Of a DNA stretch of 64,000 bases, positions 52,673 to 64,000 are shown piece by piece. The notes beneath the pieces are model-generated. The model did not search any database. It worked only from the letters and a program-made list of their open reading frames with translations, and was not told the DNA's origin. Where the stretch lies: NCBI RefSeq assembly GCF_011516755.1, contig NZ_WOSY01000003.1, forward strand, positions 1 through 64,000, in the 5' to 3' direction. The translations under genes were made by a program, and so were the position numbers. How positions within the stretch are numbered: position 1 is the first letter of the stretch; the number at the start of each line of letters is the position of its first letter. This DNA comes from Acetobacter conturbans. Its GTDB lineage: Bacteria; Pseudomonadota; Alphaproteobacteria; Acetobacterales; Acetobacteraceae.

Positions 52673-53040
52673 TACAGCACCTCCGGCGCCAGCGAGATGA
52701 TCTTCATGAACTTGCGCGCACGCAGTTCACGGACGACCGGACCGAAGATACGCGTACCGATCGGCTCCTGCTGCTTGTTGATCAGCACAGCCGCATTGCG
52801 GTCGAAGCGGATCGCGCTGCCGTCTGCACGACGCACCGGGTAGGACGTCCGAACGATAACGGCCTGATGGACGTCACCCTTCTTCACCTTGCCACGGGGA
52901 ATCGCTTCCTTGACGGAAACGACGATCACGTCGCCGACCGAGGCAGACTTCCGCTTGGAACCGCCCAGCACCTTAATGCACTGCACCTGACGTGCGCCGG
53001 AATTATCGGCGACCTCAAGGTTGGTCTCGGGATGGATCAT
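52672..53040 (-). CDS. rplN: Ribosomal protein L14
   Basis: The 122-residue protein has the L14 signature ([22 protein letters not shown]) and the [20 protein letters not shown] end. It binds at the subunit interface with L3 and L19. Confidence 0.97.
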   Translation of the reverse strand: MIHPETNLEVADNSGARQVQCIKVLGGSKRKSASVGDVIVVSVKEAIPRGKVKKGDVHQAVIVRTSYPVRRADGSAIRFDRNAAVLINKQQEPIGTRIFGPVVRELRARKFMKIISLAPEVL

Positions 53041-53056
53041 TTACCTTATACCCCTG

Positions 53057-53329
53057 TTACGCAACATTCCCGGACGCTGTTTCGCCAACGGTTTCACCGT
53101 TACGCGAGATGACCGTCCAGGTCTTGCGCTTGGAAATCGGCATGCATTCTTCGATGCGAACCGCGTCTCCAATCTTGCAAACGTTGAGTTCATCATGCGC
53201 CGCATATTTCTTCGAACGACGAATGAACTTCTTATAAAGCGGATGCATGATGCGACGATCAACAAGGACGGTAATCGTCTTGTCCATCTTGTCACTGGTC
53301 ACGCGACCGCTGAGAATGCGCTTAGGCAT
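53057..53329 (-). CDS. rpsQ: Ribosomal protein S17
   Basis: The 90-residue protein starts [21 protein letters not shown] and contains the OB-fold signature [17 protein letters not shown]. It binds 16S helix 11. Situated between rpmC and rplN, as usual. Confidence 0.96.
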   Translation of the reverse strand: MPKRILSGRVTSDKMDKTITVLVDRRIMHPLYKKFIRRSKKYAAHDELNVCKIGDAVRIEECMPISKRKTWTVISRNGETVGETASGNVA

Positions 53330-53340
53330 CAGCCGCTCCC

Positions 53341-53574
53341 TCAGGAATTGGCCGCAGCGCTAGCTACGGCAGTCTTCTTCGCAGCCTGAGCTACGACCGT
53401 CTTGATACGGGCAATGTCGCGACGCAGAACGCGTACGCGGCTTGCCCCTTCATTCTGACCGGTTGCCTGCTGGAACCGAAGATTGAACTGCTCGCGCTTC
53501 AGATCAAGAAGAAGCGCCTGCAACTCATCAACGGACTTCACACGCAGATCAGCCGGCTTAAGTGCCTTGCTCAT
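53341..53574 (-). CDS. rpmC: Ribosomal protein L29
   Basis: The 77-residue protein shows the L29 two-helix core ([20 protein letters not shown], then [16 protein letters not shown]) with an Ala-rich C-terminal tail. It lies beside the peptide exit tunnel and helps dock chaperones. It starts directly next to rplP. Confidence 0.96.
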   Translation of the reverse strand: MSKALKPADLRVKSVDELQALLLDLKREQFNLRFQQATGQNEGASRVRVLRRDIARIKTVVAQAAKKTAVASAAANS

Positions 53575-53575
53575 C

Positions 53576-53992
53576 TTATGCCTCTCCGATTCGGGTCACG
53601 AACTTCGTCTTGATCGGAAGCTTCGCAGCACCAAGAGCCAGCGCTTCACGCGCGACTTCCGGCGGGACACCCTCGATCTCGAACAGGATACGACCCGGTC
53701 TTACACGGGCTACCCAGTACTCCGGAGATCCCTTGCCGGAGCCCATACGCACTTCGGCAGGTTTTGTCGAGACCGGAAGATCAGGAAAAATACGAATCCA
53801 CACGCGACCAGCACGCTTCATCGCACGAGTGATTGCACGACGGGACGCCTCAATCTGACGTGCCGTAATACGCTCTGGCTCAAGCGCCTTGAGACCGAAC
53901 GCGCCGAAATTCAGCTGCGTGCCGCTCTTCGCCAGCCCATGAATGCGGCCCTTGTGGGCCTTGCGGAATTTAGTCCGCTTCGGAGAAAGCAT
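53576..53992 (-). CDS. rplP: Ribosomal protein L16
   Basis: The 138-residue protein carries [19 protein letters not shown], the [40 protein letters not shown] core and RMGSGKG loop. L16 aligns the A-site tRNA. It follows rpsC by 13 bp. Confidence 0.97.
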   Translation of the reverse strand: MLSPKRTKFRKAHKGRIHGLAKSGTQLNFGAFGLKALEPERITARQIEASRRAITRAMKRAGRVWIRIFPDLPVSTKPAEVRMGSGKGSPEYWVARVRPGRILFEIEGVPPEVAREALALGAAKLPIKTKFVTRIGEA

Positions 53993-54005
53993 TGTTCTCT
54001 ATCCC

Positions 54006-54683
54006 TCAGCGCTGCGGCGCCTGCTCAGCGGCACGGCGATCCTGGGCCAACGGGTCATGAGCAAGGATCTCACCTTTGAAGATCCAAACCTTGACACCGC
54101 ACGTCCCGTAGGTCGTCTTCGCCGTCGCAGTCCCATAATCAATGTCGGCACGAAGTGTATGAAGCGGCACGCGACCTTCGCGATACCACTCGACACGGGC
54201 GATTTCAGCACCACCAAGACGACCGGAGCAGTTGATCCGGATGCCCTGTGCGCCGAGACGCATAGCAGACTGCACCGCACGCTTCATTGCGCGACGAAAC
54301 GCAACACGACGCTCAAGCTGCTGAGCAATATTCTCAGCCACCAGTGTCGCGTCGATTTCCGGCTTGCGAATTTCGACGATATTCAGCGCGACTTCCGTGC
54401 CGGCCATCTTCGTCAGCTCTTTCCGGAGCGCGTCGATGTCCTGGCCTTTCTTGCCGATCACGACGCCCGGACGGGCAGCGTAAATCGTTACACGCGGCTT
54501 CTTTGCCGGACGCTCGATGACCACACGGGATACACCCGCGCCGGACAGCTTGCGACGCAGGAAAGCGCGAAGCTTCAGATCTGCATGCAGCAACCGTGAA
54601 TAGTCGCCGTCTGCATACCAACGGCTGTCCCAGGTGCGGTTGATACCGAGCCGAAGCCCGATCGGATTGACTTTATGTCCCAT
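54006..54683 (-). CDS. rpsC: Ribosomal protein S3
   Basis: The 225-residue protein starts [23 protein letters not shown] domain follows ([17 protein letters not shown], about 68-84) and a C-terminal domain with [14 protein letters not shown]. It guards the mRNA entry channel. It lies 2 bp after rplV. Confidence 0.97.
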   Translation of the reverse strand: MGHKVNPIGLRLGINRTWDSRWYADGDYSRLLHADLKLRAFLRRKLSGAGVSRVVIERPAKKPRVTIYAARPGVVIGKKGQDIDALRKELTKMAGTEVALNIVEIRKPEIDATLVAENIAQQLERRVAFRRAMKRAVQSAMRLGAQGIRINCSGRLGGAEIARVEWYREGRVPLHTLRADIDYGTATAKTTYGTCGVKVWIFKGEILAHDPLAQDRRAAEQAPQR

Positions 54684-54685
54684 CG

Positions 54686-55093
54686 TCAGGCCGCCTTCTT
54701 TTCCGTCTTTGCCTCAGGCTCGGGCGCGCGCTCGGCCACGACAATCTTCAGATGGCTGAAGAATTTTTCGACACGAGCGGAACGACCGCGACCACGAGCG
54801 TGGAAGCGACGCATTACAATCGACTTGCCGACATCAGCCGTCTTCACCACCAACTGGTCAACGTCCAGCTGGTGGTTGTTCTCAGCGTTGGCGATCGCGC
54901 TCTCAAGCGTCTTCTTAACCTGCTGAGCGATACGACGCTTGGAGAACGTCAGTGTCGCCACAGCCTGAGAAGCAGGCTTGTTGCGGATCAGACCAGCTAC
55001 GAGATTCAGCTTCTGGGGACTCACGCGGATATTCCGCGTGATTGCCTGCGCCTCGGTCTCGGCCAGTGTGCGAGGATGCTTTGGTTTGCTCAT
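54686..55093 (-). CDS. rplV: Ribosomal protein L22
   Basis: From ATG 55093 the 135-residue protein has the L22 helices ([21 protein letters not shown]) and the exit-tunnel loop region near [24 protein letters not shown]-terminal Ala/Glu/Lys extension follows ([13 protein letters not shown]). The frame is open upstream into rpsS but without conserved residues. Confidence 0.96.
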   Translation of the reverse strand: MSKPKHPRTLAETEAQAITRNIRVSPQKLNLVAGLIRNKPASQAVATLTFSKRRIAQQVKKTLESAIANAENNHQLDVDQLVVKTADVGKSIVMRRFHARGRGRSARVEKFFSHLKIVVAERAPEPEAKTEKKAA

Positions 55094-55094
55094 C

Positions 55095-55373
55095 TCAGCC
55101 CCGCTTCGACTTCTTGTCCGCACCATGACCGTGGAAGGTGCGTGTCGGTGAGAACTCGCCGAACTTGTGGCCAACCATGTTCTCGGTCACCTGTACCGGA
55201 AGGAACTTGTGACCGTTATAAACACCAAACGTCAGACCAACGAACTGCGGAAGGATCGTGGAACGACGTGACCAGATCTTGATCACTTCGTTACGACCCG
55301 ACGCGCGGGACGTCTCGGCCTTGTTCAGTAGATACCCGTCGACGAACGGGCCTTTCCAGACGGAACGTGCCAT
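55095..55373 (-). CDS. rpsS: Ribosomal protein S19
   Basis: The 92-residue protein starts [16 protein letters not shown] and contains the S19 signature [16 protein letters not shown] stretch ([20 protein letters not shown]) and a basic C-terminus. It forms a complex with S13. One base separates it from rplV. Confidence 0.97.
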   Translation of the reverse strand: MARSVWKGPFVDGYLLNKAETSRASGRNEVIKIWSRRSTILPQFVGLTFGVYNGHKFLPVQVTENMVGHKFGEFSPTRTFHGHGADKKSKRG

Positions 55374-55385
55374 CTCTTTTGCCCC

Positions 55386-56216
55386 TTACTTGCCGGTCTT
55401 CCGGCGACGGATGATCAGACTGTCCGTACGCTTGTTGACCCGTGTCTTGTAACCCTTGGTCGGCTTGCCCCACGGCGTAACCGGGTGACGGCCACCAGAG
55501 GTACGGCCTTCACCACCACCATGCGGATGGTCGACCGGGTTCATGACAACACCACGGTTGTGCGGACGGCGACCGAGCCAGCGAGAACGACCCGCCTTGC
55601 CCATGTGCTGGTTCATGTTGTCCGGGTTGGATACCGCACCAACAGTCGCGAAGCATTCACCACGAACGACACGCAGCTCACCGGACTGCAGACGGATCTG
55701 GGCATAACCCGAATCCTTGCCGACCAGCTGCGCATAAGTCCCGGCAGAACGGGCCAGCTTTCCGCCAGCGCCCTGCTTCATCTCGATGTTATGCACGATC
55801 GTGCCTACCGGGATCGAAGCCAGCGGCATCGCATTACCCGGCTTGATGTCTACCCGGGTGCCAGCAATGACCTGATCACCAACCTTCAAACGCTGCGGTG
55901 CCAGAATGTAGGCAAGCTCGGCATCTTCGTATTTGATCAGTGCGATAAACGCCGTACGGTTTGGATCGTATTCCAGACGCTCAACGGTGCCCAGCACGTC
56001 CAGCTTACGACGCTTGAAGTCGACATAGCGATAGGACTGCTTGTGACCGCCGCCACGAAAACGTGACGTCGTGCGACCGTGGTTGTTACGACCACCAGAC
56101 TTGTTCTTGCCCTCGGTCAGCTGCTTGACCGGCTTGCCCTTCCACAGGTCAGACCGGTCCACCAGCACCGTGCCACGAAGGCTCGGCGTGACGGGATTAA
56201 AGTGCTTCAGTGCCAT
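55386..56216 (-). CDS. rplB: Ribosomal protein L2
   Basis: The 276-residue protein has the [17 protein letters not shown] start region and the peptidyl-transferase-proximal C-terminal signature [21 protein letters not shown], which includes the conserved histidine in DHPHGG. The gene lies between rplW and rpsS in the S10 operon. Confidence 0.97.
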   Translation of the reverse strand: MALKHFNPVTPSLRGTVLVDRSDLWKGKPVKQLTEGKNKSGGRNNHGRTTSRFRGGGHKQSYRYVDFKRRKLDVLGTVERLEYDPNRTAFIALIKYEDAELAYILAPQRLKVGDQVIAGTRVDIKPGNAMPLASIPVGTIVHNIEMKQGAGGKLARSAGTYAQLVGKDSGYAQIRLQSGELRVVRGECFATVGAVSNPDNMNQHMGKAGRSRWLGRRPHNRGVVMNPVDHPHGGGEGRTSGGRHPVTPWGKPTKGYKTRVNKRTDSLIIRRRKTGK

Positions 56217-56232
56217 GTGTAGATACCCCGCG

Positions 56233-56568
56233 TCACGCCAGCTTGGCGGTCAGGTCAATGGACTGACCCTCCGCCAGCTGCACGAACGCCTTCTTGATAT
56301 CGGAGCGCTGTCCGGCACGCCCCTTGAAACGCTTCGCCTTGCCCTTCTGAACCAGCGTGCAGACGCTGACGACCTTGACGCCGAACAGTGCCTCGACCGC
56401 GACCTTGATCTCAGGCTTTGTAGCCGAGATGGCAACCTTAAAGGCCACCTGGTTCTTCTCGGACATCGCTGTCGCTTTTTCGGTGATCAGCGGCGCACGA
56501 ACGATGTCATACAGCGCCTCGCGCGACATCTTTTCCGCCTTCTTGCGGATCGCAAGCACATTCGTCAT
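56233..56568 (-). CDS. rplW: Ribosomal protein L23
   Basis: The 111-residue protein has the L23 pattern ([21 protein letters not shown]) and the exposed loop that recruits trigger factor and SRP at the exit tunnel. ATG 56568 overlaps the rplD stop by 4 bp. An internal ATG at 56529 would remove a 13-residue leader and is less supported by coupling. Confidence 0.94.
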   Translation of the reverse strand: MTNVLAIRKKAEKMSREALYDIVRAPLITEKATAMSEKNQVAFKVAISATKPEIKVAVEALFGVKVVSVCTLVQKGKAKRFKGRAGQRSDIKKAFVQLAEGQSIDLTAKLA

Positions 56569-57179
56569 GCCAGCCGCTCCTTCAGGCCTTCGACGCCAGC
56601 CCGCGTGATCGCAAGCACGTCGTGATTGAGAATGTCATAGACGTTCGCACCGATGGTCGGCAGGACGTCAATCTTCGGCAGGTTGCGGGCCGCGCGGATG
56701 AAGCCTTCATTGACCGAGCCATCAACGATCAGCACCGAAGTCCAGCCCAGAGCCTTAAGCTTTACAGCCAGCTCAGCCGTCTTCGTCACACCATCAGCCG
56801 CGTCAAGAACGATCAGCTTGCCGTCCTTCGCCTTCTGCGACAGTGCGGAGATCAGGCCGAGACGACGGACCTTCTTCGGCAGATCATAGCCATGATCGCG
56901 AACGACCGGCCCATGAACCACACCACCCGTACGATACTGCGGAGAGCGCAGCGAGCCCTGACGAGCCGAGCCTGTGCCCTTCTGGCGAAAAGGCTTTTTC
57001 GTCGTGCCCGAAACTTCGCCCATACCCTTTACCTTGTGGGTACCGGCGCGACGCTTCGCGAGCTGCCAATGAACGACACGTGCCATGATATCGGCACGCG
57101 GCGCCGTAGCAAAAATTTCATCCGGGAGCGTGGCCGTGCCGGCGCTACCGTTGTCCAGGGTCTTGATATCGAGTTCCAT
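56565..57179 (-). CDS. rplD: Ribosomal protein L4
   Basis: The 204-residue protein has the long tunnel loop with [25 protein letters not shown] (about 62-86). In E. coli L4 also represses the S10 operon. The N-terminus differs slightly from E. coli but is normal in alphaproteobacteria. Confidence 0.96.
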   Translation of the reverse strand: MELDIKTLDNGSAGTATLPDEIFATAPRADIMARVVHWQLAKRRAGTHKVKGMGEVSGTTKKPFRQKGTGSARQGSLRSPQYRTGGVVHGPVVRDHGYDLPKKVRRLGLISALSQKAKDGKLIVLDAADGVTKTAELAVKLKALGWTSVLIVDGSVNEGFIRAARNLPKIDVLPTIGANVYDILNHDVLAITRAGVEGLKERLA

Positions 57180-57184
57180 CGTCC

Positions 57185-57868
57185 TCAGCCCTCCGCCGTC
57201 GCAAGGGCTGCCGGATACGGCGCCTCTGCATGACGGGCCTTTTTGATCGCGTCACGGACCATGACCAGTCCGTTCTTCGCGCCCGGGATGGAACCACAAA
57301 TCATGACCAGATTCTTTTCCGGATCGACCGCAGCCACTTCCAGGTTCAGCGTCGTCACGCGCTCGTCGCCGAGATGACCAGCCATCTTCTTGTTCTTGAA
57401 GGTCTTGCCCGGATCCTGACGGTTGCCGGTAGAACCATGAGAACGGTGAGAGACGGACACACCGTGAGAAGCTTCGAGACCAGCGAAGTTCCAGCGCTTC
57501 ATCGCGCCTGCGAACCCCTTACCCTTACTCGTTCCTGTGACATCCACCTTCTGTCCAACCACAAAGTGGGAGGCCAGAATACGGGACCCAGGCTCGAGAA
57601 CGGCATCAGCGGCAACGCGAAATTCGCGCACAGCTTTCTTCGGCTCGACCTTCACGCGGGCAAAATGGCCGCGATTCGGTTTCGTGACATTCTTCACCTT
57701 GGCCTTACCAAGACCGAGTTGCACAGCGGTATAACCGTCTCGCTCCTCGGTACGGGTATCGACCACCTGCACATCATCAAGATGCAGGACAGTGACAGGC
57801 ACATGAGTGCCATCTTCCTTGAATAGCCGGGTCATACCCAGCTTTCTTGCGATCAATCCGGTACGCAT
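57185..57868 (-). CDS. rplC: Ribosomal protein L3
   Basis: From ATG 57868 the 227-residue protein starts [20 protein letters not shown] and has the W-loop segment ([32 protein letters not shown]). The Q in GNRQDPG is the residue methylated in E. coli. Upstream in-frame codons run back into rpsJ and are not conserved. AAGG lies upstream of the start. Confidence 0.96.
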   Translation of the reverse strand: MRTGLIARKLGMTRLFKEDGTHVPVTVLHLDDVQVVDTRTEERDGYTAVQLGLGKAKVKNVTKPNRGHFARVKVEPKKAVREFRVAADAVLEPGSRILASHFVVGQKVDVTGTSKGKGFAGAMKRWNFAGLEASHGVSVSHRSHGSTGNRQDPGKTFKNKKMAGHLGDERVTTLNLEVAAVDPEKNLVMICGSIPGAKNGLVMVRDAIKKARHAEAPYPAALATAEG

Positions 57869-57878
57869 CGTCTGGACC

Positions 57879-58187
57879 TTAGAGTTTGATCTCGACATCA
57901 ACGCCAGCGGCGAGGTCGAGCTTCATGAGGGCGTCCACGGTCTGCGGGGTCGGCTCGACAATGTCGAGCAGCCGGCGATGAGTCCGAATTTCGAACTGCT
58001 CGCGGCTTTTCTTATCCACGTGGGGTGAGCGGTTCACTGTGAACCGTTCGATATGCGTCGGCAGCGGGATAGGACCCCGAACCCGCGCACCTGTACGCTT
58101 CGCCGTGTTGACGATTTCTTTCGTGCTGTTATCGAGCACGCGATGATCGTACGCCTTTAGGCGAATGCGGATGTTCTGGTTGTCCAT
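57879..58187 (-). CDS. rpsJ: Ribosomal protein S10
   Basis: The 102-residue protein has the S10 sequence [20 protein letters not shown] and [25 protein letters not shown]. It also acts as the NusE antitermination factor with NusB. First gene of the S10 group, 133 bp downstream of tuf. Confidence 0.97.
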   Translation of the reverse strand: MDNQNIRIRLKAYDHRVLDNSTKEIVNTAKRTGARVRGPIPLPTHIERFTVNRSPHVDKKSREQFEIRTHRRLLDIVEPTPQTVDALMKLDLAAGVDVEIKL

Positions 58188-58254
58188 CGTCTTGTTTCAG
58201 TCCAACTTTCTAATCCGGTCAGGGTCTGCCCGGGATGTCCCACCGCCAAGTAAT

Positions 58255-58281
58255 ACCCCGGCCGGATCACTCCGACCGGGG
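58255..58281 (-). terminator. Hairpin between tuf and rpsJ
   Basis: A GC-rich stem (CCCCGGCCGGA / TCCGACCGGGG, one non-Watson-Crick pair) lies in the 132-bp spacer. No long T-run follows, so it may reduce readthrough from the str group into the S10 group or be a processing site. Confidence 0.45.
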
Positions 58282-58319
58282 CCACTCAGTTCAGGGCCCG
58301 TTGGGGCACCTGCCCCGTA

Positions 58320-59510
58320 TTACTCGGTGATAGAAGCGACCACGCCTGCACCGACCGTACGGCCACCTTCGCGGATAGCGAAACGGAGACCTTCGTCCAT
58401 GGCAATCGGAGCAATCAGCTCGACATCCATAGCGATGTTGTCACCCGGCATGACCATTTCCGTGCCTTCCGGCAGATGAACGACGCCTGTAACGTCCGTC
58501 GTACGGAAGTAGAACTGCGGACGATAGTTCGTGAAGAACGGCGTGTGACGGCCACCTTCTTCCTTGGTGAGGATGTAAGCCTCAGCCTTGAACTTCTTGT
58601 GCGGCATAATGGAGCCCGGCTTAGCCAGAACCTGACCACGCTCAACATCTTCACGCTTCGTGCCACGAAGCAGAGCACCAATGTTGTCGCCAGCCTCACC
58701 ACGATCAAGCAGCTTACGGAACATTTCAACGCCGGTCACTGTCGTCTTCGTCGTCGGGCGAATGCCGATGATTTCGACTTCATCACCTGTGTTGACAACG
58801 CCACGCTCAACACGACCCGTGACCACTGTTCCACGACCAGAAATCGAGAACACATCTTCGATCGGCATCAGGAACGGACGATCAATCGGACGCTCCGGCT
58901 GCGGGATGTAGCTGTCAACAGCATCCATCAGATCGCGAACGCGGTTTTCGCCGATTTCCGGATCACCATCTTCCAGAGTTACAAGAGCAGAGCCCTTGAT
59001 CACCGGAATTTCGTCGCCCGGGAACTGATAAGAAGAAAGAAGTTCGCGCACTTCCATCTCAACCAGCTCAAGCAGCTCGGGATCGTCAACCTGATCAACC
59101 TTGTTCAGGAAGACCACCAGAGCCGGAACACCGACCTGACGGGCAAGCAGGATGTGCTCACGCGTCTGGGGCATCGGGCCATCAGCAGCGGACACAACAA
59201 GGATCGCACCGTCCATCTGAGCCGCACCGGTGATCATGTTCTTCACATAATCGGCGTGACCAGGGCAGTCGACGTGAGCGTAATGACGGGCAGCCGTCTC
59301 GTACTCAACGTGAGCCGTGGAGATGGTGATACCACGAGCACGCTCCTCAGGAGCAGCGTCAATCATGTCGTACGCTTTGTACTCAGCGCCACCGGATTTT
59401 GCCAGCGTCTTCGTGATCGCAGCGGTCAGCGACGTCTTGCCATGATCAACGTGACCAATGGTGCCGATATTGCAGTGCGGCTTATTACGCTCGAATTTAG
59501 CCTTTGCCAT
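58320..59510 (-). CDS. tuf: Elongation factor Tu
   Basis: The 396-residue GTPase has G1 GHVDHGKT (19-26), the ARGITI switch I, G3 [11 protein letters not shown] and G4 NKVDQ. It brings aminoacyl-tRNA to the ribosome. Its position directly after rpsG is unusual because fusA, which normally sits between them, is missing. Only one tuf copy is seen in this window. Confidence 0.98.
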   Translation of the reverse strand: MAKAKFERNKPHCNIGTIGHVDHGKTSLTAAITKTLAKSGGAEYKAYDMIDAAPEERARGITISTAHVEYETAARHYAHVDCPGHADYVKNMITGAAQMDGAILVVSAADGPMPQTREHILLARQVGVPALVVFLNKVDQVDDPELLELVEMEVRELLSSYQFPGDEIPVIKGSALVTLEDGDPEIGENRVRDLMDAVDSYIPQPERPIDRPFLMPIEDVFSISGRGTVVTGRVERGVVNTGDEVEIIGIRPTTKTTVTGVEMFRKLLDRGEAGDNIGALLRGTKREDVERGQVLAKPGSIMPHKKFKAEAYILTKEEGGRHTPFFTNYRPQFYFRTTDVTGVVHLPEGTEMVMPGDNIAMDVELIAPIAMDEGLRFAIREGGRTVGAGVVASITE

Positions 59511-59606
59511 CGTTTCTCTCCGTTACCCGCATAAATTGCGGGATGCGGTTGCTAACTCTTCGCGACACAACGGACAAACCGCCGTGCCGCGCAAAATAAA
59601 CGCCAC

Positions 59607-60083
59607 TTACCAGCGATAGTGACTGAATGCCTTGTTGGCTTCAGCCATGCGGTGCGTGTCTTCGCGCTTCTTGACTGCAGCGCCACGATTGTTCACGGCA
59701 TCAAGAAGTTCGTTCGACAGGCGATCCTGCATCGTGCTCTCGCCACGCTTGCGGGATGCGTCAATCAGCCAGCGAATTGCCAGCGCCTGACGGCGATCCG
59801 TACGGACCTCGACAGGCACCTGATATGTCGCACCACCAACACGACGCGAGCGGACCTCAACGGCTGGCTTCACGTTGTCAAGGGCAGCATGGAACATGGT
59901 GACAGGATCAGCAGCTGCGCCACCACGACGCTGCAGCACATCCAGCGCACCATAAACGATGCCCTCGGCAGTGGATTTCTTACCATCGTACATCAACGCA
60001 TTCATAAAACGCGTGATAACGACATCTCCAAATTTCGGATCCGGAAGGATCTCGCGCTTTACGGCGCGGTGACGGCGACTCAT
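59607..60083 (-). CDS. rpsG: Ribosomal protein S7
   Basis: The 158-residue protein starts [20 protein letters not shown] and has [26 protein letters not shown], the S7 signature. It initiates 30S head assembly and represses the str operon in E. coli. The frame ends 96 bp before tuf; that gap contains no fusA remnant. Confidence 0.97.
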   Translation of the reverse strand: MSRRHRAVKREILPDPKFGDVVITRFMNALMYDGKKSTAEGIVYGALDVLQRRGGAAADPVTMFHAALDNVKPAVEVRSRRVGGATYQVPVEVRTDRRQALAIRWLIDASRKRGESTMQDRLSNELLDAVNNRGAAVKKREDTHRMAEANKAFSHYRW

Positions 60084-60098
60084 GCCTCGATATTCCTC

Positions 60099-60470
60099 TT
60101 ACTTCGGACGCTTCGCGCCATAGAGCGAACGACGCTGACGGCGCTTAGCGATACCCTGCGTATCGAGCACACCGCGCAGGATGTGGTAACGGACACCCGG
60201 AAGATCCTTCACACGGCCGCCACGGATCAGGACGACGCTATGCTCCTGAAGGTTATGACCTTCACCTGGAATATAGCTCACCACCTCGTAGCCGTTCGTC
60301 AGACGCACCTTGGCGACCTTACGCAGAGCGGAGTTCGGCTTCTTCGGTGTGGTCGTATAAACGCGCGTGCAAACGCCACGCTTCTGAGGGCAACCCTGAA
60401 GGGCCGGCACCTTGTTACGCTTTGCTGCAGGCTCGCGCCCTTTGGCGATCAGCTGGTTGATGGTCGGCAT
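60099..60470 (-). CDS. rpsL: Ribosomal protein S12
   Basis: From ATG 60470 the 123-residue protein has the decoding-site motif [16 protein letters not shown] with K43, and [13 protein letters not shown] with K88. Both lysines are wild-type, so I see no common streptomycin-resistance substitution. It is the first gene of the superoperon and lies downstream of a candidate promoter. Confidence 0.98.
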   Translation of the reverse strand: MPTINQLIAKGREPAAKRNKVPALQGCPQKRGVCTRVYTTTPKKPNSALRKVAKVRLTNGYEVVSYIPGEGHNLQEHSVVLIRGGRVKDLPGVRYHILRGVLDTQGIAKRRQRRSLYGAKRPK

Positions 60471-60692
60471 GCGCCTTTCCCGATCCTTACACAATTCGGC
60501 CGGCAAACCCTTACTCTGGTTGCCGACTGTCATCTAAAATCACCCCTTCGAACGCACGTCCGAAGAGCCTATGTTTACATCCGGCCTGAACGTACTCTCG
60601 AAGAATACGTGGAACCGCATGTTTCAAACCTTACCCTGGCAACAACCTGCACCGACATGACAATGTCGAATTGCATGGAGCTAAGGCGGCGG

Positions 60693-60721
60693 ACACTAGA
60701 GCGGAGAGGCAGGTGAGTCAA
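60693..60721 (-). promoter_or_regulatory. Candidate sigma-70-type promoter of the rpsL operon
   Basis: Read on the minus strand, TTGACT (60721-60716) is followed 17 bases later by TAGTGT (60698-60693). The -35 box is close to consensus; the -10 matches at the key first T-A and final T. Transcription would start near 60686, giving a leader of about 215 nt before rpsL. Confidence 0.5.
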
Positions 60722-60937
60722 TAAAACCCACCCGATTCGTCTCTATTTCCCGTTCTGCGCACCAGATACATTCCGGAGAGGTCCGGATGCGCAGCGTCGC
60801 ATTGCAACGATTTGGCCGCTCTTTAGCGCGAAATCCCTCTCTTGACCAGAGAAAACCGCTAAAAATTCACGAGAATTCTTAAAAGCGACGTGCAATATCT
60901 GCGTTGCCGCCAATACGCTACCGATTCATTGGCCCAC

Positions 60938-60966
60938 AAAAAAAGGCCAGGTTTCCCCAGCCTTTC
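60938..60966 (-). terminator. Terminator after rpoC
   Basis: On the minus strand, AAGGC...GCCTT with a short inner GG/CC pairing is followed by TTTTTT, about 25 bp after the rpoC stop. It should end rpoBC transcription before rpsL. Confidence 0.7.
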
Positions 60967-60990
60967 CTTGTTCGCAATAACCTGTCGCTT

Positions 60991-64000
<3,010 letters not shown>

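Larger units (their letters stand above)
60471..60990 (-). promoter_or_regulatory. 520-bp region upstream of rpsL (leader and intergenic)
   Basis: No protein gene is convincing here. On the minus strand it holds the candidate rpsL promoter (see separate entry), a leader of roughly 200 nt, and at its low-coordinate-far end the rpoC terminator. The stretch next to rpoC is AT-richer than the genes around it. Confidence 0.6.

Noticed and set aside
58476-59534. 352-codon plus-strand frame inside tuf
   Set aside because: Antisense shadow of tuf.

Overview
The window (about 60% GC by eye) comes from an alphaproteobacterium, most likely an acetic acid bacterium (Acetobacteraceae). The basis is the alphaproteobacterial ribosomal gene order (rpsM-rpsK-rpoA-rplQ with no rpsD), a type II secretion (T2SS) locus, a PKHD-type hydroxylase, oleate hydratase, and the style of the repeat-rich surface protein. 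I cannot fix the genus from sequence alone.

Layout. 0.2-12.1 kb: a lone Rieske protein and a small lytic transglycosylase, then a nearly complete T2SS. A minus-strand operon encodes GspL-, GspM-, GspD- and GspK-type proteins. Prepilin peptidase GspO is transcribed divergently from gspE-F-H-I-J, and gspG stands alone facing gspK. 12.4-14.5 kb: a secreted phosphoesterase with a Ser/Gly/Thr-rich tail, a plausible T2SS substrate. 14.6-22 kb: a PKHD-type dioxygenase, then a tightly overlapping operon of three SPFH (HflK/HflC-like) membrane proteins, a P1B-type metal ATPase and a GspC-like protein. That last gene could supply the inner-membrane connector missing from the main T2SS block. 22.5-31.5 kb: oleate hydratase, an accessory stretch (MITE-like element, proline-rich microprotein, small lipoprotein, large two-repeat beta-strand protein with AT-rich upstream DNA, tRNA-Ser), an NCS1 permease and a short-chain dehydrogenase.

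31.6-43.5 kb: gmk, hldE, small membrane stress-type proteins with cardiolipin synthase, trpB-trpA, a sulfonate/nitrate-type ABC transporter, small membrane proteins, and a two-gene electron-transfer module (diheme b-type membrane protein plus membrane-anchored tetraheme cytochrome c). 43.46-43.92 kb: a second copy of the MITE-like element beside a decayed IS5-family transposase. 43.97-60.5 kb: the uninterrupted minus-strand str-S10-spc-alpha ribosomal superoperon (rpsL-rpsG-tuf-rpsJ ... rpoA-rplQ). Its notable oddity is that fusA is absent between rpsG and tuf. 61-64 kb: the 3' two thirds of rpoC, cut by the window end.

The most interesting items are the SPFH/P-type ATPase/GspC-like operon, the two homologous 161/162-bp elements with TTA target duplications, the tetraheme cytochrome module and the missing fusA. 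All identifications come from reading motifs; no database search was possible.
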